From Paenibacillus spongiae (GTDB lineage: Bacteria; Bacillota; Bacilli; Paenibacillales; Paenibacillaceae): a DNA stretch of 64,000 bases. The notes below the pieces were generated by a model. It had not been told where the DNA came from and made no database searches. It saw only the letters and a program-made list of their open reading frames with translations. The translations under genes and the position numbers were made by a program. This document shows positions 54,101-62,603 of this stretch, in pieces. Numbering within the stretch: the stretch's first letter is position 1; every line of letters starts with the position of its first letter. Location of the stretch: NCBI RefSeq assembly GCF_024734895.1, contig NZ_CP091430.1, positions 7,193,501 to 7,257,500 of the forward strand, written 5' to 3'.

Positions 54101-54888
54101 TCGAAGACGATGCCGTGCAGCGATCCAGTATTATGGAGCTGGTCGGCCATGACGATGTCGCCATCCAGGCGGTATCGACAGGCCGCGAGGCGCTGTCCGA
54201 GCTGAATGCGCACCATTACGATTGCATGATTCTCGATCTTGGCCTGCCGGATATTTCCGGATTCGATCTGCTCGACGGCGTTCGCCGGAACGATGACCTC
54301 CGTGACCTGCCGATTATTATTTATACCGGCCGCGAGCTGGACAAGAAGGAAGAGCTGCAGCTGAAGAAATATGCGGAGACCATCATTATCAAGGATGTCA
54401 AATCGCCGGAACGGCTGCTGGATGAAACCACCTTGTTCCTGCACCGGGTCGTAGCCGACCTGCCGGAGGACAAGCGAAGCGTGCTGCGCAAGCTCCACAG
54501 CGTGGAAGCCATCTTCGAGGGCAAGCAGATTCTGATTGTCGACGACGATATCCGCAACGTATTCGCGCTGTCCAGCGCCCTTGAAGGATACAAGATGGAT
54601 ATCGTATTCGCAGAGAATGGAATCGAAGCGCTTGAGATGCTTGAAAGCAAGGAATCCATCCAGCTTATCCTAATGGATATGATGATGCCGGAGATGGATG
54701 GCTATGAGACGATGCGCCGCATCCGTTCCAAGCCGGAGTATGAACGTCTGCCGATTATCGCCATCACGGCCAAAGCGATGAAGGAAGACCGGGACAAGTG
54801 TATCGAGGCCGGCGCCTCCGATTATATCGCGAAGCCCGTCAATATCGATCAGCTCCTATCTCTGATGAGGGTGTGGTTATATAAATAA
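51190..54888 (+). CDS. Hybrid sensor histidine kinase with GAF and three receiver domains
   Basis: A 1232-residue protein. Order: membrane helix (7-29), extracytoplasmic four-helix sensor (30-183), helix (184-206), HAMP (207-260), GAF (about 290-435), coiled coil (440-545), HisKA with His552 in MSHELRTPLNSLL, HATPase (about 655-780), then three receivers with Asp near 895 (LDIMLPVMDG), 1015 (LDLGLPDISG) and 1163 (MDMMMPEMDG). The ATG at 51190 has AGGTGA eight bases upstream. It heads a cluster with CheR and a second kinase. The signal is unknown. Confidence 0.93.
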   Translation: MKTRTKLITSFIVMMLLILFISLSGLSNFSRVGDKLDEVYEERYQKVMLAFETRGAVNNTANGLVNVLTVPTTDSINKNEYLLTNEPAIALDRLAQLKSRASTEAEITLLQDVERNMDLFFGYQKQITQLISDGKGSEAIALREKEGIQYQEDTVALLDKLADSQRRLTDEAVQAAQDTNQYSRSILLWTTILGLLLGLGTMLWNLTGVTRGLNSLSMLITAYTKGTLDRNLRQKTETGDEFGDVAKAFNRLADTLEQKTAIEQAYNQNVEDEAWVKSNLANTTVDLQSETNLEHIAQAFVTKMVPLVGASYGGLYIRGGLGSENRLRLMGAYAPHDGTVFEQTFAFGHGLVGQCAVSKETIELSDLPASHIKIKSGLGETAPLQLMLMPVMYQNDSLLGIIELASLQPFTSREKELLRELAESFGIILNNLFGRMRVEELLRESQTLSEELQAQSEELMSQQEELRRSNDTLEEQTRALKKSEELLQSQQEELEQSNEELLQKTHLLELQMRQTEQKNEQIEKTKNALEKQTVQLALASKYKSEFLANMSHELRTPLNSLLILSQMLMANTENNLSSKQIEFATTIHSSGGDLLKLIDEILDLSKIGAGKMNLVTEHVPICDMLQGLRRSFMPVGQQKEIGFDMSVEDGVPEQMYTDGHRVKQVIKNLLSNAFKFTHQGGVSLHVRLAKPVETASVSIDSGRMLAFEVRDTGIGISEEKQDIIFEAFQQVDGTTSRVYGGTGLGLAISRELAHLLGGFISLESSEGSGSTFTLFLPEFHVADPAIEETDSAMQSQELGIQAVAAALQAAGTQTAQPPVKSADLPERVAAVVNDDRETITADDRVVLIIEDDEHFARVMLDIARSHGFKGVVTLQGDLGLAYAKNHKPDAILLDIMLPVMDGWSVLHHLKHNADTRHIPVHVISVMDEVQQGLSMGAIAYLKKPASKERLDSLFQQIESFLERNLKHLLIVEDDAVQRSSIMELVGHDDVAIQAVSTGREALSELNAHHYDCMILDLGLPDISGFDLLDGVRRNDDLRDLPIIIYTGRELDKKEELQLKKYAETIIIKDVKSPERLLDETTLFLHRVVADLPEDKRSVLRKLHSVEAIFEGKQILIVDDDIRNVFALSSALEGYKMDIVFAENGIEALEMLESKESIQLILMDMMMPEMDGYETMRRIRSKPEYERLPIIAITAKAMKEDRDKCIEAGASDYIAKPVNIDQLLSLMRVWLYK

Positions 54889-55729
54889 TCAACAGAAACA
54901 TGACCGGTCCGGTGAGCGGGAGCGGATCGAAATCGAGCTGCTCCTCGAAGGCTTATACCGGTTCTATGGATATGATTTTCGCAACTATGCCTTCTCGTCC
55001 GTACGCCGCCGCATCCTGCACCGCGTCAGTGCCGAGCGTCTGCCGTCCGTCACGGCCTTGACCGAGCAAATCCTGCATAACCGGGATGCGATGGACCGGC
55101 TGCTGTCGGACCTAACGATCCATGTCACCGAGATGTTCCGGGATCCGCAGGTATTCCTCGCCTTTCGCGAGAAGGTGGTTCCCATGCTCCGCACATATCC
55201 GTTTATCCGCATCTGGCATGCGGGCTGCTCAACAGGCGAAGAGGTCTATTCCATGGCCATTCTGCTGAAGGAGGAAGGATTATACGATAAGACGCGCATC
55301 TACGCCACCGATATGAACGAGCAGGTGCTGGAAACGGCTAAGGCCGGCGTCTTTCCCCTTGAACGGATGCAGATCTTCACGAGAAACTATATGGAGGCAG
55401 GCGGCAAGGTATCGTTCAGCCAATACTATACGGCTAAATACAATTCCGTCATCTTTCATTCGGGGCTGCGGGAAAATATCGTATTTGCCCAGCATAATTT
55501 GGTGAGTGACCGGTCGTTTAATGAATTTAACGTTATCTTTTGCCGCAATGTCATGATCTATTTCAACAAAGAGCTTCAGGATCACGTGCATGAGCTGCTG
55601 TATGACAGCTTGAGCAGCTTCGGCGTCCTTGCGCTTGGCACGAAGGAATCGATTACGTTCACACGGCATGCCGACGCTTACCAGGAGCTCGATGATTCGC
55701 ACAGTCGGCTTTACCGTAAGTTAAGATAA
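54881..55729 (+). CDS. CheR-type protein glutamate methyltransferase with no standard start codon
   Basis: A SAM-dependent methyltransferase of the CheR family. The N-terminal domain is visible from about 54914 (ELLLEGLYRFYGYDFRNYAF, then SSVRRRILHRV). The catalytic domain has WHAGCSTGEEVYSMAI and FCRNVMIYFNKE. It ends at 55729. The frame is open from 54869, but no ATG, GTG or TTG occurs before a TTG at 55058, which would delete half of the conserved N-domain. A start at ATA (54881), overlapping the kinase stop, or at a CTG near 54930, or a frameshift, must be considered. I set 54881 provisionally. Confidence 0.8.
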   Translation: MNNQQKHDRSGERERIEIELLLEGLYRFYGYDFRNYAFSSVRRRILHRVSAERLPSVTALTEQILHNRDAMDRLLSDLTIHVTEMFRDPQVFLAFREKVVPMLRTYPFIRIWHAGCSTGEEVYSMAILLKEEGLYDKTRIYATDMNEQVLETAKAGVFPLERMQIFTRNYMEAGGKVSFSQYYTAKYNSVIFHSGLRENIVFAQHNLVSDRSFNEFNVIFCRNVMIYFNKELQDHVHELLYDSLSSFGVLALGTKESITFTRHADAYQELDDSHSRLYRKLR

Positions 55730-55734
55730 GGCAG

Positions 55735-57432
55735 GTGAATTCTCAGCTGATGATTTCATACGACGGACCGATCAACATCTTGCTAGTCGACGACCATCCG
55801 GACAATCTCCTGACATTGGAGGCGGTGCTTGGGGACTTGAATTACAATCTGGTCAAATGTCTCTCAGGGGAAGAAGCGCTGCGCTGCTTGCTCAAGGACG
55901 AGTTTGCGGTCATACTGCTCGATGTTCAAATGCCGCAGATGGACGGGTTCGAGACCGCCCGACTTATTAAGATGCGCGAGAAAACGCGGGAAACTCCGAT
56001 TATATTCATATCCGCGACCAGCAAGGAATCCGAGCATTTCTTCACCGGTTACGAGGTCGGCGCCATCGACTATTTGCTGAAGCCGTTCGTTCCGCAAATT
56101 TTGCGGACCAAAATCGAAGGCTTCGTCCGCATGTACGCCAACAATAAGACGCTCCAGCTTCAGAGAGAGCTGCTGCATCAGAAGACCAAAGAGCTGGAGA
56201 GGATGAACCGCGAGCTGATGCGCACCGCGTACCAGCTGAACAAGACGCAGGTCATGGCGCGCGTCATTCAGGAGACGAGCATCGACACGATGGTAACCTT
56301 CGATGAGGAAGGCATCATATTGGCCGTTAATCCCGCATTAACGCCCATGTTCGGGTATCTCGAGAGCGAAATTATCGGACGTTCCATTGCCGAGCTGATT
56401 CCCTGCCTCGGCGGAGAGAACTTTAAGAACGTGGCGGCCGGCGAAGGCGGCCAGCGAATCGAGCTTTCCCCGATCCGCAAGAATGGCAGTCGGTTTCCGG
56501 CAGAGGTTCAGCTAGGCCTGGCGATGGTAGATGAGGAATGTATCTATGCCTGCACCATCAGCGATATGACGGAGCGGAAGCGTTTCGAGCAGGAGCTGAT
56601 GAATGCGAAGGATGAGGCGGAAATCGCCGCGCGGGCAAAGACGGATTTCCTGGCGATGGTGAGCCACGAAATTCGTACGCCTATGAATGGCGTGCTCGGC
56701 ATGACCGGCCTTATACTGGAGACCGAGCTCGACGATGAACAGCGGGAATATGCGGACATTATCCGCAAGAGCGGCGATGCGCTGCTGGCGGTCATCAACG
56801 ATATCCTTGACTATGCGAAGATTGAGTCCGGCAGGCTGGAGCTGGAGGAGATTCCGTTCCAGATCGAAATGGTCGTCGCCGAAACCTTCGAATTGTTCAC
56901 CGCCAAGTCGAAGGAGCTGGATCTCGCGCTGACATGCGAATTCGACCCTAAGCTTCCTGCCATTGTCGTTGGCGATGGCATGAAGCTGCGGCAGGTGTTG
57001 ATCAACCTGGTTGGCAACGCCGTCAAATTCACGGCGCAGGGCGGCATTCATGTTGCCGTACATCTTCTGGAGAAGCAGGAGGACGCCATTACGCTGGAAT
57101 TTGCGGTTGAGGATACGGGCGTAGGCATCCCGGAGGAGAAGCTGCCTCTCCTCTTCCAGCCCTTCTCTCAAGTCGACACGTCGCTTACAAGGCGTTATGG
57201 CGGAACGGGACTCGGGCTTGCCATCTGCAAAAACCTGGTGGAGCTGATGAATGGGACGATCGAAGTGTCCACCAAGGTCAATGTCGGCACGACCTTCCGG
57301 TTCAGCGTGACGATGAAGCCGCAAGGGACGCCCGCAGATCCCGACCGCCGCAGCACAGGCAAAAGGATTTATTTGACGGACCCATCCTCCTCGTCTGGTC
57401 TTTCAACGGAACCGCCGGTAGCTTTTACATAA
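55735..57432 (+). CDS. REC-PAS sensor histidine kinase
   Basis: A 565-residue soluble protein. The receiver domain comes first (ILLVDDHPDNLL, phospho-acceptor in LLDVQMPQMDG about residue 60). A coiled coil (about 135-180), PAS (about 185-300), HisKA (VSHEIRTPMNGVLG, His about residue 310) and HATPase (DTGVGIPEEK, GGTGLGLAICK) follow. The GTG at 55735 or the ATG at 55750 may start it. It follows cheR by five bases, completing a relay in which the hybrid kinase, methyltransferase and this kinase likely exchange signals. No output DNA-binding gene is nearby. Confidence 0.9.
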   Translation: MNSQLMISYDGPINILLVDDHPDNLLTLEAVLGDLNYNLVKCLSGEEALRCLLKDEFAVILLDVQMPQMDGFETARLIKMREKTRETPIIFISATSKESEHFFTGYEVGAIDYLLKPFVPQILRTKIEGFVRMYANNKTLQLQRELLHQKTKELERMNRELMRTAYQLNKTQVMARVIQETSIDTMVTFDEEGIILAVNPALTPMFGYLESEIIGRSIAELIPCLGGENFKNVAAGEGGQRIELSPIRKNGSRFPAEVQLGLAMVDEECIYACTISDMTERKRFEQELMNAKDEAEIAARAKTDFLAMVSHEIRTPMNGVLGMTGLILETELDDEQREYADIIRKSGDALLAVINDILDYAKIESGRLELEEIPFQIEMVVAETFELFTAKSKELDLALTCEFDPKLPAIVVGDGMKLRQVLINLVGNAVKFTAQGGIHVAVHLLEKQEDAITLEFAVEDTGVGIPEEKLPLLFQPFSQVDTSLTRRYGGTGLGLAICKNLVELMNGTIEVSTKVNVGTTFRFSVTMKPQGTPADPDRRSTGKRIYLTDPSSSSGLSTEPPVAFT

Positions 57433-57438
57433 TGATCC

Positions 57439-57478
57439 GCAGCTCGTTCCTTGTCCGGAACGGGCTGCTTGTTGCTTA
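57439..57478 (+). terminator. Terminator of the kinase-CheR-kinase cluster
   Basis: GCAGC-CGTTCC pairs with GGAACG-GCTGC (one T-G step) around a 6-base loop and is followed by TTGTTGCTT. Confidence 0.65.
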
Positions 57479-57536
57479 AGTGTGACACGCAGCCCTTGCT
57501 TGTCGCGACTGCTATGCGCCGGCTTACGCTCGCAAG

Positions 57537-58376
57537 TTATTTCCGGTAGAAGGACGGCGATACGCCGTTCATTTTTTTGAAAGCCCGTATGAAGGAATAA
57601 ATGTCGGAATACCCGAGCGAAAGCGCGATCTCTTCAACGGACATTACGGAGCCATTCAGCAGCCGCGCTCCTTCCTCCATTCTGAGCGAGAGGATGTAGC
57701 GGTTAGGAGGCATGCCCATTGCGCTCCTGAACGTTCGGGTAAAGTGGGAGCGGTTCACGCCGACATACGCCGATACATCCTCAACGGTCACCTTCTCCCG
57801 ATAATGCAGGTTCAAGTAATCGATCCCTTTCTGAAGCCAATCCTCCTGACGTTGTCCAATTGCAGGCTGACCGGTATCCGACAGCGTATCGAACAGCTCG
57901 TACACTTTGGATAGCAGATGGATCCCGCTGTCGCTGTTATCTTGACAGGCAAAGGCGGCAATAACGCGTTCAATGCACTTCTGCACCCCGCTGCCGATCC
58001 GGTCGAACAGACAATAATGGCCCTCTCCGATGCCAATGGAACGAAGAAGTGCAGCCGATTGCTCCCCGCTGAAGGCAAGCCAGAACATCCTGAGGCGCTT
58101 GTCAGGCTGATGGTTTACCGTGTGAAAAGTCACATTCGGATAAATGCAGAACAAGCCGCCCTCCTTCACAATATGTCGCTGATTGCCTTGAATGAACCGA
58201 ACCTCGCCTTCAAGCACGAAATGCAGGCTATAGTCGTAACGCACTTGCGGACCGACCTCATAGGTCGGCTTAGCGATGTTCCGACCGGCGCGTATGAGCT
58301 GAATGCCGCCGGACTTCTCCAGATCACCAGGCAAATGACGCCACATCTCACAATATTCGCGATCATTCTCTTCCAC
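57537..58376 (-). CDS. AraC-family regulator with cupin sensor domain
   Basis: A 279-residue regulator. The N-terminal AraC-type cupin (about residues 25-150) contains EGGLFCIYPNVTFHTV. The C-terminal helix-turn-helix pair (about 175-279) has EKVTVEDVSAYVGVNRSHFT and VEEIALSLGYSDIYSFIRAF. The GTG at 58376 is used. It diverges from an isomerase/oxidoreductase pair 127 bp away and is probably its activator, responding to a sugar. Confidence 0.88.
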   Translation of the reverse strand: MEENDREYCEMWRHLPGDLEKSGGIQLIRAGRNIAKPTYEVGPQVRYDYSLHFVLEGEVRFIQGNQRHIVKEGGLFCIYPNVTFHTVNHQPDKRLRMFWLAFSGEQSAALLRSIGIGEGHYCLFDRIGSGVQKCIERVIAAFACQDNSDSGIHLLSKVYELFDTLSDTGQPAIGQRQEDWLQKGIDYLNLHYREKVTVEDVSAYVGVNRSHFTRTFRSAMGMPPNRYILSLRMEEGARLLNGSVMSVEEIALSLGYSDIYSFIRAFKKMNGVSPSFYRK

Positions 58377-58503
58377 CCGCTCCGTCCCTCCCCTGATCGA
58401 TCAATGTCACAATCTGCGAATCAACCGGCAACATTGTACCATTTTCCACAACTATATGTAAGCGTATACTTATATGAGAATTTAACCAAGAGAGGTGATA
58501 TCC

Positions 58504-59316
58504 GTGATCAGGTTTGCCGCGCATTTGGAAATGAATTTCGGTGCAGGCCATTCATTTCACGATCGTTGGATGGCTGCGAGAAACAGCGGCTTTCAAGGAT
58601 GTGAATTCGTTTGGCGAAATTATGAGCTGTCGGAAGCGGTCGAATTGCGGCAAGCGGCTCCGCTCGAAATAAGCTGCTTGGGCGGCACGACAGGAATAGC
58701 CGCAGGCGCGCGGCCGGTATTGGTCCTCCCCGAAGACCGGGAAAGGCTTGCCCGCGATGTGGAATCGGCTGTCGCTTATGCCCGGGCGTTGTCCTGCAGC
58801 AGCCTGGTCATGGTGTCGGGGAACCTGATTCAGGGCTGGAGCATTGACAAACATAGACAGGAAGCCGTTACATCGTTGAAATATGTAGCTCCGATTCTGG
58901 AGGAGGCCGGCGTAACGGCACTAATCGAACCGCTCAACAGCAAAATCGACCATAACGGCGTGTATTGCGACACGGCGGAGGAAGGTTTCCGAATCATACA
59001 CGATACCGGAAGCCCGAACGTGAAGCTGTTGTACGATGCCTACCACATGCATATTATGCACGGGAATGTCGTCCAGGAGATCCGCAGCAATCATGCGATG
59101 ATCGGCTATTACCATCTCGCGAGAGTCCCGGGAAGAAACGAGCCGATCGGCGGAGAAATCGACTATGAAGCTCTTCTGGAGGCCGTAGCGGCATCGGGAT
59201 ACGACGGATTCATCGGGCTGGAGTATGCGCCGTCCGGAGACTATGCAGCCGCATTTCAACGCATCAAGCATGCCTATCCGGCCTACATCTCAATGAAAGA
59301 GGTGCCTCATGAGTAA
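58504..59316 (+). CDS. TIM-barrel sugar phosphate isomerase/epimerase (hydroxypyruvate-isomerase-like)
   Basis: A 270-residue protein of the xylose-isomerase-like TIM-barrel superfamily. Metal-ligand acidic residues appear in ALIEPLNSK (Glu about 144), LYDAYHMHIM (Asp-x-x-His about 179) and GGEIDY/IGLEYAPSG near the end. That order fits the hydroxypyruvate isomerase/Hyi-like branch. The GTG at 58504 follows GAGAGGTGAT. It overlaps the next gene by eight bases, so isomerase and dehydrogenase probably act in sequence on a sugar or inositol-like compound. Confidence 0.82.
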   Translation: MIRFAAHLEMNFGAGHSFHDRWMAARNSGFQGCEFVWRNYELSEAVELRQAAPLEISCLGGTTGIAAGARPVLVLPEDRERLARDVESAVAYARALSCSSLVMVSGNLIQGWSIDKHRQEAVTSLKYVAPILEEAGVTALIEPLNSKIDHNGVYCDTAEEGFRIIHDTGSPNVKLLYDAYHMHIMHGNVVQEIRSNHAMIGYYHLARVPGRNEPIGGEIDYEALLEAVAASGYDGFIGLEYAPSGDYAAAFQRIKHAYPAYISMKEVPHE

Positions 59317-60337
59317 AAGGATGAATATTGCCGTCATCGGCGCGGGCGACATGGGAAATACGCACGTAGGAGCCTGGCAGAATGCCGGACACCGGGTCGT
59401 ATCGGTTACGGACATTAGTGAAGAGCTGGCCAAGAAAACCAAGGAGAAATACGGCATTCCAAACATGTATCTGGATTACAGGGAAGCCGCGGCCGATCCG
59501 GAGATCGATATCGTTTCGATCTGCTTGCCGCTTGCGCTGCACGCCCCGGTTACCATCTATGCGGCGGAGCAAGGAAAGCATGTTTTTTGCGAAAAGCCGC
59601 TGGCGCGGTCGTTCGAGGAAGTGAAGGCGATGGAAGCGGCGGTAAACAAGGCGGGTGTCCATTTCGGCATCGGTCTCCAGCGCAGCTTCGCCAACAGCTT
59701 GAAGATAGTGAAGCAAATGGCGGCGGATCAAGTGTTCGGACATCCGATGCTGATTACCTCCACGGGCGTGGCGGAGGTGCGGCCGAAGCGTTTGATGCAT
59801 GACGCGAATGGCAATATGGGGCCGTTAATGGACAATTGCTGCCATTATTTCATGATGTGGAAGCATATTTTCCAATCGAGGCCGAAGAGCATCTATTGCA
59901 TCGGGGATGTATTCGCCAAAGACCGTCCGGAGCTATCGCATATTGAGAAGCTGGCGATCGATACGGCGGTTATGTCCGTGAAATACGAGTCGGGGGATAT
60001 GGCCGAGATGGTCATTACGTGGGGGATGGCGAAGGGCTTTCAGCTGGGCGGGCGCAGCGACAGGCTGTACGGCCCCAGGGGCGGCGCAGAAGGCGATTTT
60101 ACGAATATAACGGGCAGCATTACGATCTATGAGGGAGATCAGCGGCGTGAATTAGGAATTGAGGGTCATCGGCAAAGCTTGCATGCCGAGCAATTCCAGA
60201 CGTTCGCCCAGGCGATCGAGCAGGGTATTCCGGCACCGGTCGGCTTTCAGGACGGCAAGGAGATGCTGACGATTAGCCTGGCGGCCATCGAATCGGCCGT
60301 TACCGGCAGAATCGTCGAATACAAGCATCCGGAATAA
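59309..60337 (+). CDS. Gfo/Idh/MocA-family oxidoreductase
   Basis: A 342-residue NAD(P)-dependent sugar dehydrogenase. The N-terminal Rossmann motif is IAVIGAGDMGNTHVGAW (residues 6-22). CEKPLARSFEE carries the family EKP lysine (about residue 95), and DNCCHYFMMWKHIF gives the D-x-x-x-H catalytic pair (about residue 175). The ATG overlaps the isomerase stop region. Substrates in the family include inositols and sugar derivatives; none can be fixed here. Confidence 0.9.
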   Translation: MSKRMNIAVIGAGDMGNTHVGAWQNAGHRVVSVTDISEELAKKTKEKYGIPNMYLDYREAAADPEIDIVSICLPLALHAPVTIYAAEQGKHVFCEKPLARSFEEVKAMEAAVNKAGVHFGIGLQRSFANSLKIVKQMAADQVFGHPMLITSTGVAEVRPKRLMHDANGNMGPLMDNCCHYFMMWKHIFQSRPKSIYCIGDVFAKDRPELSHIEKLAIDTAVMSVKYESGDMAEMVITWGMAKGFQLGGRSDRLYGPRGGAEGDFTNITGSITIYEGDQRRELGIEGHRQSLHAEQFQTFAQAIEQGIPAPVGFQDGKEMLTISLAAIESAVTGRIVEYKHPE

Positions 60338-60405
60338 GCAGGGTTCTTGGACGAATGGAGCTGCGTGACCCGTTCTTGCCCTTCCTGGATGCATCGTATG
60401 AACAA

Positions 60406-60443
60406 AATCGCGATTGCAGCGCATGAACGCCGCAATCGCGATT
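60406..60443. terminator. Bidirectional terminator between the dehydrogenase and ltaS-type genes
   Basis: A 12-bp stem AATCGCGATTGC/GCAATCGCGATT with an inner GCG/CGC lies between converging genes. ATTTG follows on plus; on minus TTTTGTT follows. Confidence 0.8.
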
Positions 60444-60451
60444 ATTTGTTT

Positions 60452-62323
60452 CTATTGATCCGGTTTTGGCTCCCGATCCGGAAGCTGACTGACATAGCTG
60501 TCCGAATAATGGAGTAGCTTCAGCGCTTTGTTGTATTCAGCCTCTGAGGCTACCGGCTTGGAAGCCCCGTCGCCGGCCAGCGGATATTCGGTGCCGTCCT
60601 GGAAGCCGCTTCCCGTAATGAACAGCGACTGCTGACTGACGAATGATCCGGATGGCAAGTAATAACGTTGAGGAAGGATATTGTAGGTCTGATTGAGCAA
60701 GTCTTGACCAAAGTAAATCCGATCCTTAAGCGATACGCCCGTCAAATTCGCAATCGTCGGAAGCACGTCAACTTGACCGCCGATTTGGTCGAATACCTTA
60801 GGATACGTAACGCCCGGCGATGCCACGATAAGCGGAATGTTGATCATATCGGTGTATCCATACTCGTAGCCGTATATTTCTTCCATCAGCTTCTCATCAT
60901 CTTTGTTCAGCGAGTAAATCGGCAATCCCAAGTGATCGCCATACACGACAACGAGACTGTTATCCCAGATCCCCTTCTCCTTAAGATCCTCGATAAACTT
61001 TCCGAGCGCGTAGTCGGCATAGCTCTGCGCACGGATGTAATCGCCGACGAATGTATCCTTATAACGATCCGGAAGCGTAATATGATCCTTCTCTTCCGGC
61101 GTGCTGTACGGGTGATGGGCCGTCATCGAGATGACATGGGCGTAGAAAGGATTCCCCGTCTGCTGCATCTTCTCAAGCTCTTCCGCCGTCTTCCGGTACA
61201 GAACTTCATCGGAAGGCCCGAAGAACACCGTATCCTCGGTACCGAAAAATTCCTGATCGTAATAACGGTCGAATCCTAATGCATTGTAAAGCTCCTTGCG
61301 GTTCCAAAACTCGACGACATTCGTATGGAAGGTAGCGGTCTGGTAGCCCTTCTCTTCCAGCATCTTCGGCAGGCTCGGCAGCTCCTTGCCGGCATAGACC
61401 ATCGTTGCCGCGCCGCGCGGCGGTATATAGAACGACGTATTCACGATAAACTCGGCATCGGACGTATTCCCTTGGCCCACCTGCTGATAGAAGTGAGGGA
61501 AGTAGAAGTTCTCTTTCATAAGCCGGTTCATGTTCGGAGTGACTTCTTGGCCGTCGATCTTCAGGTTGATCAGGAAATTCTGGAATGACTCCATCTGAAT
61601 GACGATGACATTCTTGCCTTCAGCCGCATTCTTCAGCTTGGGCTCTTGGGGCTCTTGAACGCCTTTAATGCTGCGGATCGCATCCTGCGTGATTTGTTCG
61701 GGCGGCAGCAGATCCTGATCCTCGTTCTTCAGGATGGTATAGGCTTCATAATTTAGAATCCCCATCTCTTCCGCCTTCTTGATTTCGTTCATGCTCGCCC
61801 GGTTGGGCCATACGTTCATCAGACAGATCGCGAACGAAACGACGAACAGCGCCATGACAACGGACCGCTTCTCCTTGCGAACGTTGATCATGCTCCAGAA
61901 CGGCTTGTTCTTGCCGCGGAACGAGAGCACCATAAGCAATATAATATCGGTGAATATGAATAAAAAGTAGGGATCCAGCAGCGAGAACACACTGTTCTTA
62001 ACCGCCGTTACTTGATTAACCTGCTCAAGCGCATGGTAGGTAACGATAACGCCGTAATATTTGTAATACATAATAACGGCAAAGAAAATGCTTGTAAAAA
62101 GTAAATTCACCGCATTATATAGCATCAGCTTCCGCTTGGAGGCAAAGCACTCAATGAGGCAGAAAGCAAGCCAGATGAAGGGAATTTCGGTTACCAAAGG
62201 CTGCCAAGTGGGAACCGTATCGAACGTAACGAACCAAGCCAGATAACTCTTTATAAGCAAGACGATTGTAAAAAATATAAACGGTCTTGTGCTTATTCGA
62301 CGGATAAACGCCGATAAGGACAT
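60452..62323 (-). CDS. Lipoteichoic acid synthase family protein
   Basis: A 623-residue membrane phosphoglycerol transferase of the LtaS family, which polymerises glycerol phosphate from phosphatidylglycerol on the outer face. Five N-terminal membrane helices (about residues 10-150) precede an extracellular sulfatase-like domain. Visible are IQMESFQNF (metal Glu), GQGNTSDAEFIVNTSFY (catalytic Thr) and VYGDHLGLP (metal Asp/His). The ATG at 62323 follows GGAGG. Paralogues differ in initiating or extending the chain, which cannot be resolved here. Confidence 0.92.
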   Translation of the reverse strand: MSLSAFIRRISTRPFIFFTIVLLIKSYLAWFVTFDTVPTWQPLVTEIPFIWLAFCLIECFASKRKLMLYNAVNLLFTSIFFAVIMYYKYYGVIVTYHALEQVNQVTAVKNSVFSLLDPYFLFIFTDIILLMVLSFRGKNKPFWSMINVRKEKRSVVMALFVVSFAICLMNVWPNRASMNEIKKAEEMGILNYEAYTILKNEDQDLLPPEQITQDAIRSIKGVQEPQEPKLKNAAEGKNVIVIQMESFQNFLINLKIDGQEVTPNMNRLMKENFYFPHFYQQVGQGNTSDAEFIVNTSFYIPPRGAATMVYAGKELPSLPKMLEEKGYQTATFHTNVVEFWNRKELYNALGFDRYYDQEFFGTEDTVFFGPSDEVLYRKTAEELEKMQQTGNPFYAHVISMTAHHPYSTPEEKDHITLPDRYKDTFVGDYIRAQSYADYALGKFIEDLKEKGIWDNSLVVVYGDHLGLPIYSLNKDDEKLMEEIYGYEYGYTDMINIPLIVASPGVTYPKVFDQIGGQVDVLPTIANLTGVSLKDRIYFGQDLLNQTYNILPQRYYLPSGSFVSQQSLFITGSGFQDGTEYPLAGDGASKPVASEAEYNKALKLLHYSDSYVSQLPDREPKPDQ

Positions 62324-62550
62324 GATCGCACCTCCTTATGAACTGCACGTAACATTAAAAAAACTATTAGAATTCGCATGAATTTTGCATGTTGCCGATA
62401 CTAGACTTATTATGCCTTTGTAAAGATGAGATGTCAAAAGGGCTGAGCTCGTATTCTGTATATTTCACTGCAGTTTTCCGCGGCATTTTAAACCCTCGCT
62501 ACCTTATACGATACTGCTCGCCCAAAAGTCTTCTTTTTTTAAGAAAACGT

Positions 62551-62584
62551 AAAAAAAACGCGGCACACCTGTAGGTGCACCGCG
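62551..62584 (-). terminator. Terminator after namA
   Basis: On the minus strand CGCGGTGCACCT pairs with AGGTGTGCCGCG around a 2-base loop and is followed by eight T residues. Confidence 0.9.
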
Positions 62585-62603
62585 CTTTATTCGCTTAATT
62601 GCA

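Noticed and set aside
52954-54498. Long minus-strand open frame opposite the hybrid kinase
   Set aside because: Antisense shadow of the receiver domains; no ribosome site.
54860-54920. Programmed frameshift joining the hybrid kinase to CheR
   Set aside because: The kinase ends normally after the last receiver helix and no clear slippery sequence with structure is visible. Kept only as an alternative to a rare start codon.
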